This document shows, piece after piece, positions 56,317 through 64,000 of a stretch of 64,000 bases of DNA; the stretch's first letter is position 1, and each line of letters begins with the position of its first letter. Origin of the DNA: Mangrovimonas spongiae (lineage in GTDB: Bacteria > Bacteroidota > Bacteroidia > Flavobacteriales > Flavobacteriaceae); assembly GCF_003944795.1 (NCBI RefSeq), contig NZ_RWBG01000006.1, forward strand, positions 61,214 to 125,213, given 5' to 3'. The translations under genes and the position numbers were made by a program. The notes under the pieces were generated by a model, which ran no database searches, was not told where the DNA came from, and saw only the letters and a program-made list of their open reading frames with translations.

Positions 56317-56994
56317 ATGCGTATTGATATTATTACTGTTTTACCCGAACTTCTAAAGAGTCCCTTTGAAGCTTCTATTTTAAAAAGAGCCATCGAGGCT
56401 AACTTAGTTGAAGTTCACTTTCATAACCTAAGAGATTATACAACCGATAAATATAAATCTGTAGACGATTATCAATTTGGTGGCGGAGCAGGTATGGTTA
56501 TGATGGTGGAACCTATAGATAAATGTATTACCAAGCTTCAATCGCAACGCAATTACGATGAGATTATTTATATGACACCCGATGGCGAAACACTAAATCA
56601 AGGTATTGCCAATCAATTATCCTTACATAAAAATATGATTATTTTATGTGGGCATTATAAAGGTGTCGACCAGCGTGTTAGAGATAAATTTATAACCAAA
56701 GAAATCTCTATTGGTGATTATGTACTCTCTGGAGGCGAGTTAGGGGCAGCTGTACTTTGCGATGCTGTTATACGATTAATTCCTGGCGTATTAGGAAATG
56801 AAACTTCTGCCCTAACCGATTCGTTTCAAGATAACCTTTTAGCACCCCCCATTTATACCAGACCTAGAGAATATAAAGGCATGAAAGTTCCAGAAATTCT
56901 TTTTAGCGGCAACTTTCCTAAAATTGAAAAATGGCGAGAAGAACAAGCCTACAAAAGAACCCAAGAACGTAGACCTGATTTATTAAAAGATTAA
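56317..56994 (+). CDS. trmD: tRNA (guanosine(37)-N1)-methyltransferase
   Basis: Methylates G37 of tRNAs to prevent +1 frameshifting. The 225-residue SPOUT enzyme has the N-terminal [41 protein letters not shown], the SAM-binding trefoil knot with [15 protein letters not shown] and [17 protein letters not shown], and the C-terminal [20 protein letters not shown]. The rplS gene, often linked to trmD in other bacteria, lies 1.2 kb downstream, separated by a convergent gene. Confidence 0.97.
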   Translation: MRIDIITVLPELLKSPFEASILKRAIEANLVEVHFHNLRDYTTDKYKSVDDYQFGGGAGMVMMVEPIDKCITKLQSQRNYDEIIYMTPDGETLNQGIANQLSLHKNMIILCGHYKGVDQRVRDKFITKEISIGDYVLSGGELGAAVLCDAVIRLIPGVLGNETSALTDSFQDNLLAPPIYTRPREYKGMKVPEILFSGNFPKIEKWREEQAYKRTQERRPDLLKD

Positions 56995-57003
56995 ATTGAA
57001 TAT

Positions 57004-57852
57004 TTAAGTTGATTTAATAAGCGATTGAAATTTTTTATTATTCCTTAAATTATCAAAATGCTTTTCGTTAAGTAACTCTTCAGTTAGTGTGTCAGATAAT
57101 TGTAACGATGTTTCAATATCTCTAACTGCTTCGTCTGGCTTATCTAATAGTGCATAAGTACAGGCTCGTTGCCAATAAGCTAAAGAATAATCACTATCGT
57201 GATCTATTGCAGTATTTAGTAAGTTTAATGCCCAACGAATTTCACCAATTTCTAATAAAGCATCTGCCTTGTAAGTCATCGCTTCAATATCGTTAGGGTT
57301 AATGTCTAAAATTTCATCGTAAATAGAAATTTTTTCTTCTTCACTTTTCTCTAGTCCAGCACGCATCCATAATGAGTGAATAGAATTGGTATTGGAAATT
57401 TCTTGTTGCGTTTCGATGATTATTTTGGAGCGTTCTACTAATTTTTTTTCTATCTGTTGCAATCTATTTTCATAATCCCCAGTAAGGGTTTGTATTTTTT
57501 TAGCAGTATCTATTTTTATACTCTTTTTTATATCGTTAAGTGATCGCCACCCCAATAATACTAACAAAGAAGCGGCAGCCGTAATAATGTAAAAAATATT
57601 GTTTATTGTACTTGTTGTGTAATTTATGGCCCTATCTGAAGACTCTAATTTAGCTTCAGCTATTTGCTCTGTAACTTGTGCTCTTAGTTTTTGGTTTTCT
57701 TGGCGTAAACTTTTTATTTCATCAAGAATGTAACGTTCTATAAAGGGTTTATATAAAGGCTGCTCTAAACTATCTACTTGTACTTGTTGAATATTGGAAA
57801 AAGCAGCAATATATAAATTTAAAAAAACGATTGATAGTAAGGTTTTTAACAT
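57004..57852 (-). CDS. Membrane-anchored tetratricopeptide protein
   Basis: 282-residue protein. It starts at the ATG at 57852 with a signal peptide or anchor (MLKTLLSIVFLNLYIAAFS); an earlier in-frame ATG at 57897 would put 15 polar residues in front of the hydrophobic stretch. A coiled coil (about 45-80), a second membrane helix (about 85-105) and another coiled coil lead to three TPR-like repeats (MTYKADALLEIGEIRWALNLL, DYSLAYWQRACTYALLDKPDE). Function unknown; it may be a scaffold. It converges on trmD with a gap of 9 bp. Confidence 0.7.
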   Translation of the reverse strand: MLKTLLSIVFLNLYIAAFSNIQQVQVDSLEQPLYKPFIERYILDEIKSLRQENQKLRAQVTEQIAEAKLESSDRAINYTTSTINNIFYIITAAASLLVLLGWRSLNDIKKSIKIDTAKKIQTLTGDYENRLQQIEKKLVERSKIIIETQQEISNTNSIHSLWMRAGLEKSEEEKISIYDEILDINPNDIEAMTYKADALLEIGEIRWALNLLNTAIDHDSDYSLAYWQRACTYALLDKPDEAVRDIETSLQLSDTLTEELLNEKHFDNLRNNKKFQSLIKST

Positions 57853-58188
57853 AGCAGTAAGGACGTATTTAGTGTCTGTGTTTTTATTACAATACAAAAT
57901 TTATATAAATATTTGACTGTGCAAATTTTGTTATCTAATTTTTTTAAGTTTGCAACACTATTATCCCACTTATAGTTAATTTTATTTTAATAGACATATT
58001 AAAGTCTGTAGCTAGCTAATGTCCAGCAAATGCCTCCCAACCTTTTGCTTGTGAAATAGAAACGCTAAAAAACTTTTATTTAAAGCTTTTAACTTATTAC
58101 TTTTTAATTATCTTTGCACTCAATTTTGGACTAACCTCTGGCGAGAATCGTGAATGTTATTTCGAATTAACAACAAAACATTAAAAAC
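57853..58188. other. Intergenic region between the divergent TPR gene and rplS
   Basis: 336 bp without a credible reading frame. It holds an orphan plus-strand TAnnTTTG box (TAAGTTTG, 57945-57952), a hairpin-capable stretch with AGCAAA and TTTGCT (about 58025-58052) enclosing CCTCCC, and the rplS promoter box at 58109-58116 with a leader of about 70 bases. No tRNA-like structure is visible. Confidence 0.5.
58109..58116 (+). promoter_or_regulatory. -7 promoter box for rplS
   Basis: TATCTTTG fits TAnnTTTG, 72 bp before the rplS ATG. The leader may carry a regulatory structure, but none is clear. Confidence 0.6.
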
Positions 58189-58542
58189 ATGGAGTCTTTA
58201 GTAAAATACGTACAAGACGAATTTGTAGGAAAAAAAGATTTTCCAGAATTTTCAGCTGGAGATACAATTACAGTTTATTACGAAATTAGAGAAGGTGACA
58301 AAGTTCGTACACAGTTCTTTAGAGGAGTAGTTATCCAAAGAAGAGGAAGTGGTGCCACCGAAACATTCACCATTAGAAAAATGTCTGGAACCGTAGGTGT
58401 TGAGCGTATTATTCCTATCAACATGCCAGCTTTACAAAAAATTGAAGTCAATAAGAGAGGTAAAGTACGTAGAGCTAGAATTTACTACTTTAGAGGTCTT
58501 ACTGGTAAAAAAGCAAGAATTAAAGAACAGGTACGTCGTTAA
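58189..58542 (+). CDS. rplS: Ribosomal protein L19
   Basis: Large-subunit protein at the 30S-50S interface. The 117 residues include the family core FSAGDTITVYYEIREGDKVR, FRGVVIQRRGSGATETFTIRK-type strands, the segment VGVERIIPINMPALQKIEV and the basic C-terminus KVRRARIYYFRGLTGKKARIKE. Length is standard. A terminator 20 bp after the stop closes the gene, so it is monocistronic. Confidence 0.97.
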   Translation: MESLVKYVQDEFVGKKDFPEFSAGDTITVYYEIREGDKVRTQFFRGVVIQRRGSGATETFTIRKMSGTVGVERIIPINMPALQKIEVNKRGKVRRARIYYFRGLTGKKARIKEQVRR

Positions 58543-58561
58543 TCACTTGTTTAAAACTTTT

Positions 58562-58590
58562 AAAAGCCTTGTAAATACAAGGCTTTTTTT
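58562..58590 (+). terminator. Terminator after rplS
   Basis: AAAAGCCTTGT (58562-58572) pairs with ACAAGGCTTTT (58577-58587), then T. It separates rplS from the following non-coding interval. Confidence 0.9.
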
Positions 58591-58739
58591 ATTAACAAAA
58601 GTTAATAACTTAAGTTTATAAGTAGTTGATAACTAGACCTCTTAAAAGTTTTATTTTTAAATACCCTAACGTATATTAGCTAAACAATTAAACAACAACA
58701 TTCGTGTTGGTCTTAATTTTAGGTTTATGTTTAATTGAA

Positions 58740-59190
58740 TAAAGTAACGTTCTTTATTATAATTGTTTTTTCGAGGTTTTAAAACAGTATGTGTAAGCAT
58801 ATGGGAGTTAAAAAGCCATGACGTTTTTAAAAGTAGTACATGCTTTGCAGGTACAAACTAGAAAAACCGAAAGTTTCTAAAGGTAACACACTAACGAAAG
58901 TAAAAGTTAAGATAGGAAACAATGCTTTTAAATTTAAATAGCACGCAAGTGACATTTAAATAAAAAAGTATCAAGAAAAACAATTTCATGAAACATCATA
59001 CTTCATGTCAATACATTTTGAAAGAAGTGATATGTTTCAAATTGAAATAGTGAAACTTGAATTGAAAAGAACGATAGGTAACGTGAGTTAATATCGGTCG
59101 ATTTAGTAAAAACTAAATAGGTCACGTAGTAACTGTTTCGAAGAAAGCCATGTCAAGGTAGAATTTTCTACAATGATATGGCTTTTGTTT
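58740..59190 (+). ncRNA. Candidate structured non-coding RNA of about 450 nt
   Basis: Within a 676 bp interval (58543-59218) without a plausible gene, several compact plus-strand hairpins occur. 58864-58876: AAAC-CGAAA-GTTT. 58932-58961: ATTTAAAT arms continued by CAC-GCAA-GTG, a GNRA loop. 59072-59096: CGATA..GTAAC-GTGA-GTTA.TATCG, nine pairs plus a small internal loop and another GNRA loop. 59101-59118: ATTTAGT-AAAA-ACTAAAT. The stretch ends in a long terminator-like stem at 59144-59185. A weak promoter (TTG at 58707, TATGTTTA at 58726) lies near the 5' end. I do not recognise RNase P RNA, tmRNA, 6S RNA or a riboswitch core. Ends are approximate and the class is unknown. Confidence 0.45.
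59144..59190 (+). terminator. Long terminator stem at the end of the candidate ncRNA
   Basis: AAAGCCATgTCA (59144-59155) pairs with TGAtATGGCTTT (59174-59185, one G-T), then an AG/AA internal loop and GTAGA / TCTAC. It runs into TTTTGTTTTTCT. Confidence 0.75.
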
Positions 59191-59193
59191 TTC

Positions 59194-59201
59194 TATCTTT
59201 A
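59194..59201 (+). promoter_or_regulatory. Near-consensus -7 box for the pentapeptide gene
   Basis: TATCTTTA matches TAnnTTTG at seven of eight conserved or free positions, 17 bp before the ATG at 59219, just after the terminator stem. Confidence 0.4.
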
Positions 59202-59218
59202 CCATTTTCAAAAAACAC

Positions 59219-59791
59219 ATGGATTTACCTTTTATCTCAGAGCAACATTTTAAAAGTCAAAACTACTCTTCCAACAAAATATCTAAAGCAGAATACGATA
59301 ATTGCACATTCGAAGACTGTGATTTCTCAAATTCAGATATTAGTAACAATGTTTTTCTAGAATGTACTTTTATTAATTGTAATTTAAGTAATTGCAATAT
59401 TGCACATACAAGTTTTAATCACGTCGATTTTATAGATTGTAAATTAACGGGCGTACAGTTTAACACTTGTAATGCATTTCTATTAACGTTTAGTTTTAAT
59501 AACTGCTATTTAGAACTAGCGTCGTTTCAAGATTTAAAAATACCTAATACACGATTTAATAACTGTATTATGCATCAAACCGACTTTAGCAATACAAACC
59601 TCTCAAAATCAACACTAAATAATTGTGATGTAAAATCGGCCATCTTCGAAAACACAAATTTAGAAAGCAGCGATTTAAGCACAGCTTACAACTATAATAT
59701 TCATCCAGAAAACAACAAAATTACTCACGCTAAATTTTCAAAAGAGCACATAATAGGATTGCTTAAATCTTATAAGATCACCATAGAATAA
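59219..59791 (+). CDS. Pentapeptide-repeat protein
   Basis: 190-residue protein built of pentapeptide repeats of the A(D/N)LXX type, here often with Cys or Phe at the centre (CTFEDCDFSNSDISNNVFLECTF is an example region; compare NCNLSNCNIAHTSF). The repeats span about residues 18-165 and would form a right-handed quadrilateral beta-helix as in Qnr and MfpA, with a single longer loop region near residues 85-100. No signal peptide. Whether it protects gyrase or has another role is unknown. It precedes icd by 92 bp, with a separate promoter for icd. Confidence 0.88.
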   Translation: MDLPFISEQHFKSQNYSSNKISKAEYDNCTFEDCDFSNSDISNNVFLECTFINCNLSNCNIAHTSFNHVDFIDCKLTGVQFNTCNAFLLTFSFNNCYLELASFQDLKIPNTRFNNCIMHQTDFSNTNLSKSTLNNCDVKSAIFENTNLESSDLSTAYNYNIHPENNKITHAKFSKEHIIGLLKSYKITIE

Positions 59792-59829
59792 ATGCTACAA
59801 AACAACAAGCTTAAGCCACTTGATTTTAT

Positions 59830-59837
59830 TATATTTG
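59830..59837 (+). promoter_or_regulatory. -7 promoter box for icd
   Basis: TATATTTG fits TAnnTTTG, 46 bp before the icd ATG. Confidence 0.6.
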
Positions 59838-59862
59838 CAGGACTTAATTAAAATTTGTTTAA

Positions 59863-62106
<2,244 letters not shown>

Positions 62107-62116
62107 CAATTTATAT

Positions 62117-62145
62117 AAAGCTCCTTTAATTAGGAGCTTTTTTTT
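62117..62145 (+). terminator. Terminator after icd
   Basis: AAAGCTCCT (62117-62125) pairs with AGGAGCTTT (62132-62140), then T. Confidence 0.9.
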
Positions 62146-62223
62146 GGGCGTTACCCAATAGGGTCGTGCTGTTCGCTATATCTCACAATAATATTGTGAG
62201 GATGCCGCTACCATCACTAACGC
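62146..62223 (+). repeat. Flavobacterial intergenic repeat with internal palindrome
   Basis: Begins GGGCGTTACCC, continues GGGTCGTGCTGTTCGCTATAT, then a perfect 9-bp palindrome (CTCACAATA-A-TATTGTGAG, 62182-62200) and GGATGCCGCTACCATCACTAACGC. I recognise the GGGCGTT...GGGTCG...TTCGCTATAT...GGATGCCGCT...CTAACGC frame as a dispersed element of Bacteroidetes genomes; only the central hairpin varies between copies. It lies between icd and murQ. Confidence 0.7.
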
Positions 62224-62277
62224 AAACAATACAATAACTTTTAACTAGGTTAATTGGTCACTTACCACAATAAACTG

Positions 62278-62285
62278 TACTTTTA
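62278..62285 (+). promoter_or_regulatory. Near-consensus promoter of murQ, 4 bp from ATG
   Basis: TACTTTTA (seven of eight relative to TAnnTTTG) with a TTG at 62254-62256, 21 bp upstream, as a possible -33 element. The ATG follows after four bases. Confidence 0.45.
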
Positions 62286-62289
62286 AACC

Positions 62290-63108
62290 ATGGAATTTAC
62301 TAAAACAACCGAGGCCGATTCTAATTATAATCATCTAGAAAATATGTCGGTAAATCAAATACTGACAAACATTAATAATGAAGATAAAACAGTACCCAAT
62401 GCTGTAGAAAAAGCCATTCCTCAAATAGAAAGTTTAGTCAATCAAGTTGTAAAAAAACTTAAAAATGGCGGAAGATTATTTTACATAGGTGCTGGCACAA
62501 GTGGGCGCTTAGGTATAGTTGACGCCTCAGAATGCCCCCCTACTTTTGGTGTTTCACACGATTTGGTTATCGGTCTTATTGCTGGTGGCGATAAAGCCAT
62601 AAGAAAAGCCGTAGAATTTGCCGAAGACTCAAAAGAGGAAGCTTGGAAGGATCTTTCAGCTTATAATATTTCAGAAAAAGATATTGTTGTTGGTATTGCT
62701 GCATCGGGCACAACGCCTTATGTTATTGGTGGATTGCAAGCATGTAATAAAAAAAATATTCCAACAGGATGTATTACTTGTAATAATAACAGCCCATTGG
62801 CATCGGTATCTAAATTTCCTGTTGAAGTTATAGTTGGTCCAGAGTTTGTAACAGGTAGCTCTAGAATGAAAGCAGGAACAGCACAAAAATTAGTTCTTAA
62901 CATGATTACTACATCAACTATGATACAATTAGGTCATATTAAAGGCAATAAAATGGTCGATATGCAACTTAGTAACAATAAGCTTGTAGATCGAGGTATA
63001 AAAATGTTAATGAAAGAGCTCAATATCAATAAAGAAAAAGCCGAAGCTCTATTAGAAAAATACAAAAGTGTCCGTCTAGCTATTCAAAACCATAACAATG
63101 GAAACTAA
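62290..63108 (+). CDS. murQ: N-acetylmuramic acid 6-phosphate etherase
   Basis: Cleaves the lactyl ether of MurNAc 6-phosphate during peptidoglycan recycling. The 272-residue SIS-domain protein contains TEADSNYNHLENMSVNQIL at the start, YIGAGTSGRLGIVDASE, ECPPTFGV, the GIAASGTTPYVIGGL site and GSSRMKAGTAQKLVLNMI. It is about 25 residues shorter than the Escherichia enzyme, as expected without the C-terminal extension. The last 11 bases overlap the small gene that follows. No murP-type PTS gene is present, so the substrate likely comes from recycling of the cell's own wall. Confidence 0.95.
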   Translation: MEFTKTTEADSNYNHLENMSVNQILTNINNEDKTVPNAVEKAIPQIESLVNQVVKKLKNGGRLFYIGAGTSGRLGIVDASECPPTFGVSHDLVIGLIAGGDKAIRKAVEFAEDSKEEAWKDLSAYNISEKDIVVGIAASGTTPYVIGGLQACNKKNIPTGCITCNNNSPLASVSKFPVEVIVGPEFVTGSSRMKAGTAQKLVLNMITTSTMIQLGHIKGNKMVDMQLSNNKLVDRGIKMLMKELNINKEKAEALLEKYKSVRLAIQNHNNGN

Positions 63109-63325
63109 AAGAACAAACAAAGAACTACTTGTTAAAGGCTTAAAAAAAATGGGGCTATCCTTAATTGGTATGTTTTTAGGTCCAACACTACTTTATATTG
63201 GTTTCACCAACCAAGATAAACCATTATATATTCCTATATTAATTGTTGCATTTATTGTTTGCGCACTAGCGATTTTTTTTGCCTTTAAAGGGTTAAAAGT
63301 TATTATGGATAGTATGTTCAACTAA
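63098..63325 (+). CDS. Small membrane protein (DUF6095-like)
   Basis: 75-residue protein with two hydrophobic helices (about 15-35 and 43-66) and a basic N-terminus (METKRTNKELLVKGLKK). It resembles the DUF6095 family of flavobacteria, which regularly follows murQ. The 11-base overlap with murQ indicates translational coupling. No function can be assigned. The 3' end overlaps the convergent DinB-like gene by 4 bases. Confidence 0.7.
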   Translation: METKRTNKELLVKGLKKMGLSLIGMFLGPTLLYIGFTNQDKPLYIPILIVAFIVCALAIFFAFKGLKVIMDSMFN

Positions 63326-63816
63326 CGCCTTTCTTCAATAACTGTTGTTGGATTATAACCAAATTTAGAGTTATATAACTTTAAATCCAGAGCATTCATT
63401 ATATAATTTATTATAGCAAAATGATGTATGGTATGGCTATTGGCTTGCGATAAAACAGCATCATAGGTATAAGTCATCGTAAGCAAACCAAGACCTAAAT
63501 CATCTTTTACAATTATTGCTTTCTTATCATTATATTCAAAAGTTTTTAAAGCTTCAATAATTTGATTTAAATAAGCTTTAGCTGAAACACAACAACTTTC
63601 AACCTTTTCATCACGCTTTCTCTTTGTGAAATCAATAATTTCACTCTCAGGAAAAAGAATACAATAATAAAAATCTAAAATATGACGTATATGAGAACCA
63701 ATACTAGATTTGTATGGCTCAACTGTTTTATTACTTAGATTCCTATTATCTAATTGATTTATTATTGAGTGAAGTTGATTAAGCGTGTTTAAATTGGAGT
63801 CTATTAAATTATTCAT
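63322..63816 (-). CDS. DinB-like four-helix protein
   Basis: 164-residue protein with four predicted helices. His residues in the first and last thirds (SIGSHIRHILDFYY and SHTIHHFAIINYIM) match the metal-binding pattern of the DinB/YfiT superfamily, where three His bind a divalent metal. The rest is weakly conserved. Related enzymes use small thiols, but activity is unproven. It is monocistronic, convergent with the murQ unit on one side; on its other side, 102 bp upstream, lies the 3' end of the 5S rRNA gene. Confidence 0.72.
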   Translation of the reverse strand: MNNLIDSNLNTLNQLHSIINQLDNRNLSNKTVEPYKSSIGSHIRHILDFYYCILFPESEIIDFTKRKRDEKVESCCVSAKAYLNQIIEALKTFEYNDKKAIIVKDDLGLGLLTMTYTYDAVLSQANSHTIHHFAIINYIMNALDLKLYNSKFGYNPTTVIEERR

Positions 63817-63874
63817 CAGACTAATTTAATAAAAAGATATCTTCCAAGACACTATAATCCTTAAAAAAAGAGCT

Positions 63875-63912
63875 ATAAAAAAAGGTCTAAGTACAAATAT
63901 ACTTAGACCTTT
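63875..63912 (-). terminator. Terminator of the rRNA operon
   Basis: Perfect 13-base stem (AAAGGTCTAAGTA at 63881-63893, TACTTAGACCTTT at 63900-63912) with a T run on the minus strand, located directly after the 5S gene. Confidence 0.9.
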
Positions 63913-63918
63913 AAAAAA

Positions 63919-64000
63919 GGCGGCGACCTACTCTCCCACGATGTAGTACCATCGGCGCTAATGGGCTTAACTTCTCTGTTCGGAATGGTAAGAGGTGAGC
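63919..64000 (-). rRNA. rrf: 5S ribosomal RNA, 3' part (cut by window edge)
   Basis: On the minus strand the sequence contains CATTCCGAACAGAGAAG, TTAAGCCCATTAGCGCCGAT and GGGAGAGTAGGTCGCCGCC, the conserved loop C, helix and 3' end of bacterial 5S rRNA. About 82 of roughly 110 bases are inside the window. The 16S and 23S genes should lie beyond position 64000, upstream on the minus strand. Confidence 0.95.

Noticed and set aside
58020..58060. tRNA-like gene near TAGCTAGCTAATG
   Set aside because: No T-loop consensus (GTTCGAATC type), no acceptor stem pairing and no anticodon arm could be built.
58543..59218. RNase P RNA or tmRNA gene
   Set aside because: Neither the GAGGAAAGTCC core of RNase P RNA nor the tRNA-like ends and tag reading frame of tmRNA are present on either strand.

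Overview
The window is a 64 kb chromosomal segment of a low-GC member of the Bacteroidetes, almost certainly a marine-type Flavobacteriaceae. The signs are type IX secretion (T9SS) C-terminal sorting domains, promoters of the Bacteroidetes form TAnnTTTG, few Shine-Dalgarno sequences, a DUF4835/RecN/FabI/CoaBC/omega/BamD cluster, a monomeric isocitrate dehydrogenase, the long form of GAPDH, and dispersed repeats of flavobacterial type. Genus cannot be fixed from the sequence alone. Most of the window is conserved core genome, densely packed with many 1-11 bp overlaps. I see no prophage, insertion sequence, CRISPR array, tRNA or defence island.

Layout. 1-5.4 kb: 3' part of clpB, then a nucleoside-salvage block with two tandem deoC paralogues and deoD, followed by smpB. 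5.4-14.4 kb: two small envelope proteins, pcm, a Gfo/Idh/MocA oxidoreductase, a 3-hydroxyacyl-CoA dehydrogenase, DUF1015, a YggS-type PLP protein, a DnaQ-GIY-YIG nuclease fusion, a potassium-channel-like protein with a zinc ribbon, and miaA. 14.5-19.4 kb (minus): a two-component system and a GT2-YbbR-coaE operon. 19.5-26.2 kb (minus): three related T9SS-secreted multidomain proteins. 26.3-33.7 kb (minus): fabI, recN, a DUF4835 protein, coaBC, rpoZ, bamD, dapA and a DUF6913 gene. 33.7-37.1 kb: a two-gene 5'-nucleotidase and two related membrane proteins. 37.2-40.5 kb (minus): GNAT-prmC-ligA. 40.6-43.6 kb: ribD, a HAD hydrolase, an EamA transporter and a YigZ protein. 44.2-48.3 kb: dnaA, a low-molecular-weight phosphatase, a secreted sugar dehydrogenase and an RsmI-like methylase. 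48.3-52.3 kb (minus): a lysozyme-like protein and a dapF-GNAT-mltG-DUF2279 operon. 52.5-63.3 kb: a Deg protease, GAPDH, a coiled-coil membrane protein, trmD, rplS, a pentapeptide protein, monomeric icd and murQ. The window ends in the 3' part of a 5S rRNA gene (minus), the tail of an rRNA operon.

How the parts relate. Cell-wall precursor and turnover genes recur (dapA, dapF, mltG, murQ, a lysozyme-like protein). Envelope biogenesis is represented by bamD, the DUF4835 protein and degQ. Four secreted cargo proteins depend on T9SS. The translation-quality genes smpB, prmC, miaA, trmD and rplS are scattered among them.

The least explained stretch is the 676 bp between rplS and the pentapeptide gene (58543-59218). 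It has no plausible reading frame but carries several stable hairpins with GNRA-type loops and ends in a long terminator-like stem, so I propose a structured non-coding RNA. Other notable signals are a dyad motif at nearly the same distance upstream of all three clustered T9SS genes, a dispersed palindromic repeat read through in frame inside prmC, a recurrent pattern of promoter boxes 4-8 bp from start codons, and a phased GTTAAA array upstream of the Deg protease gene.
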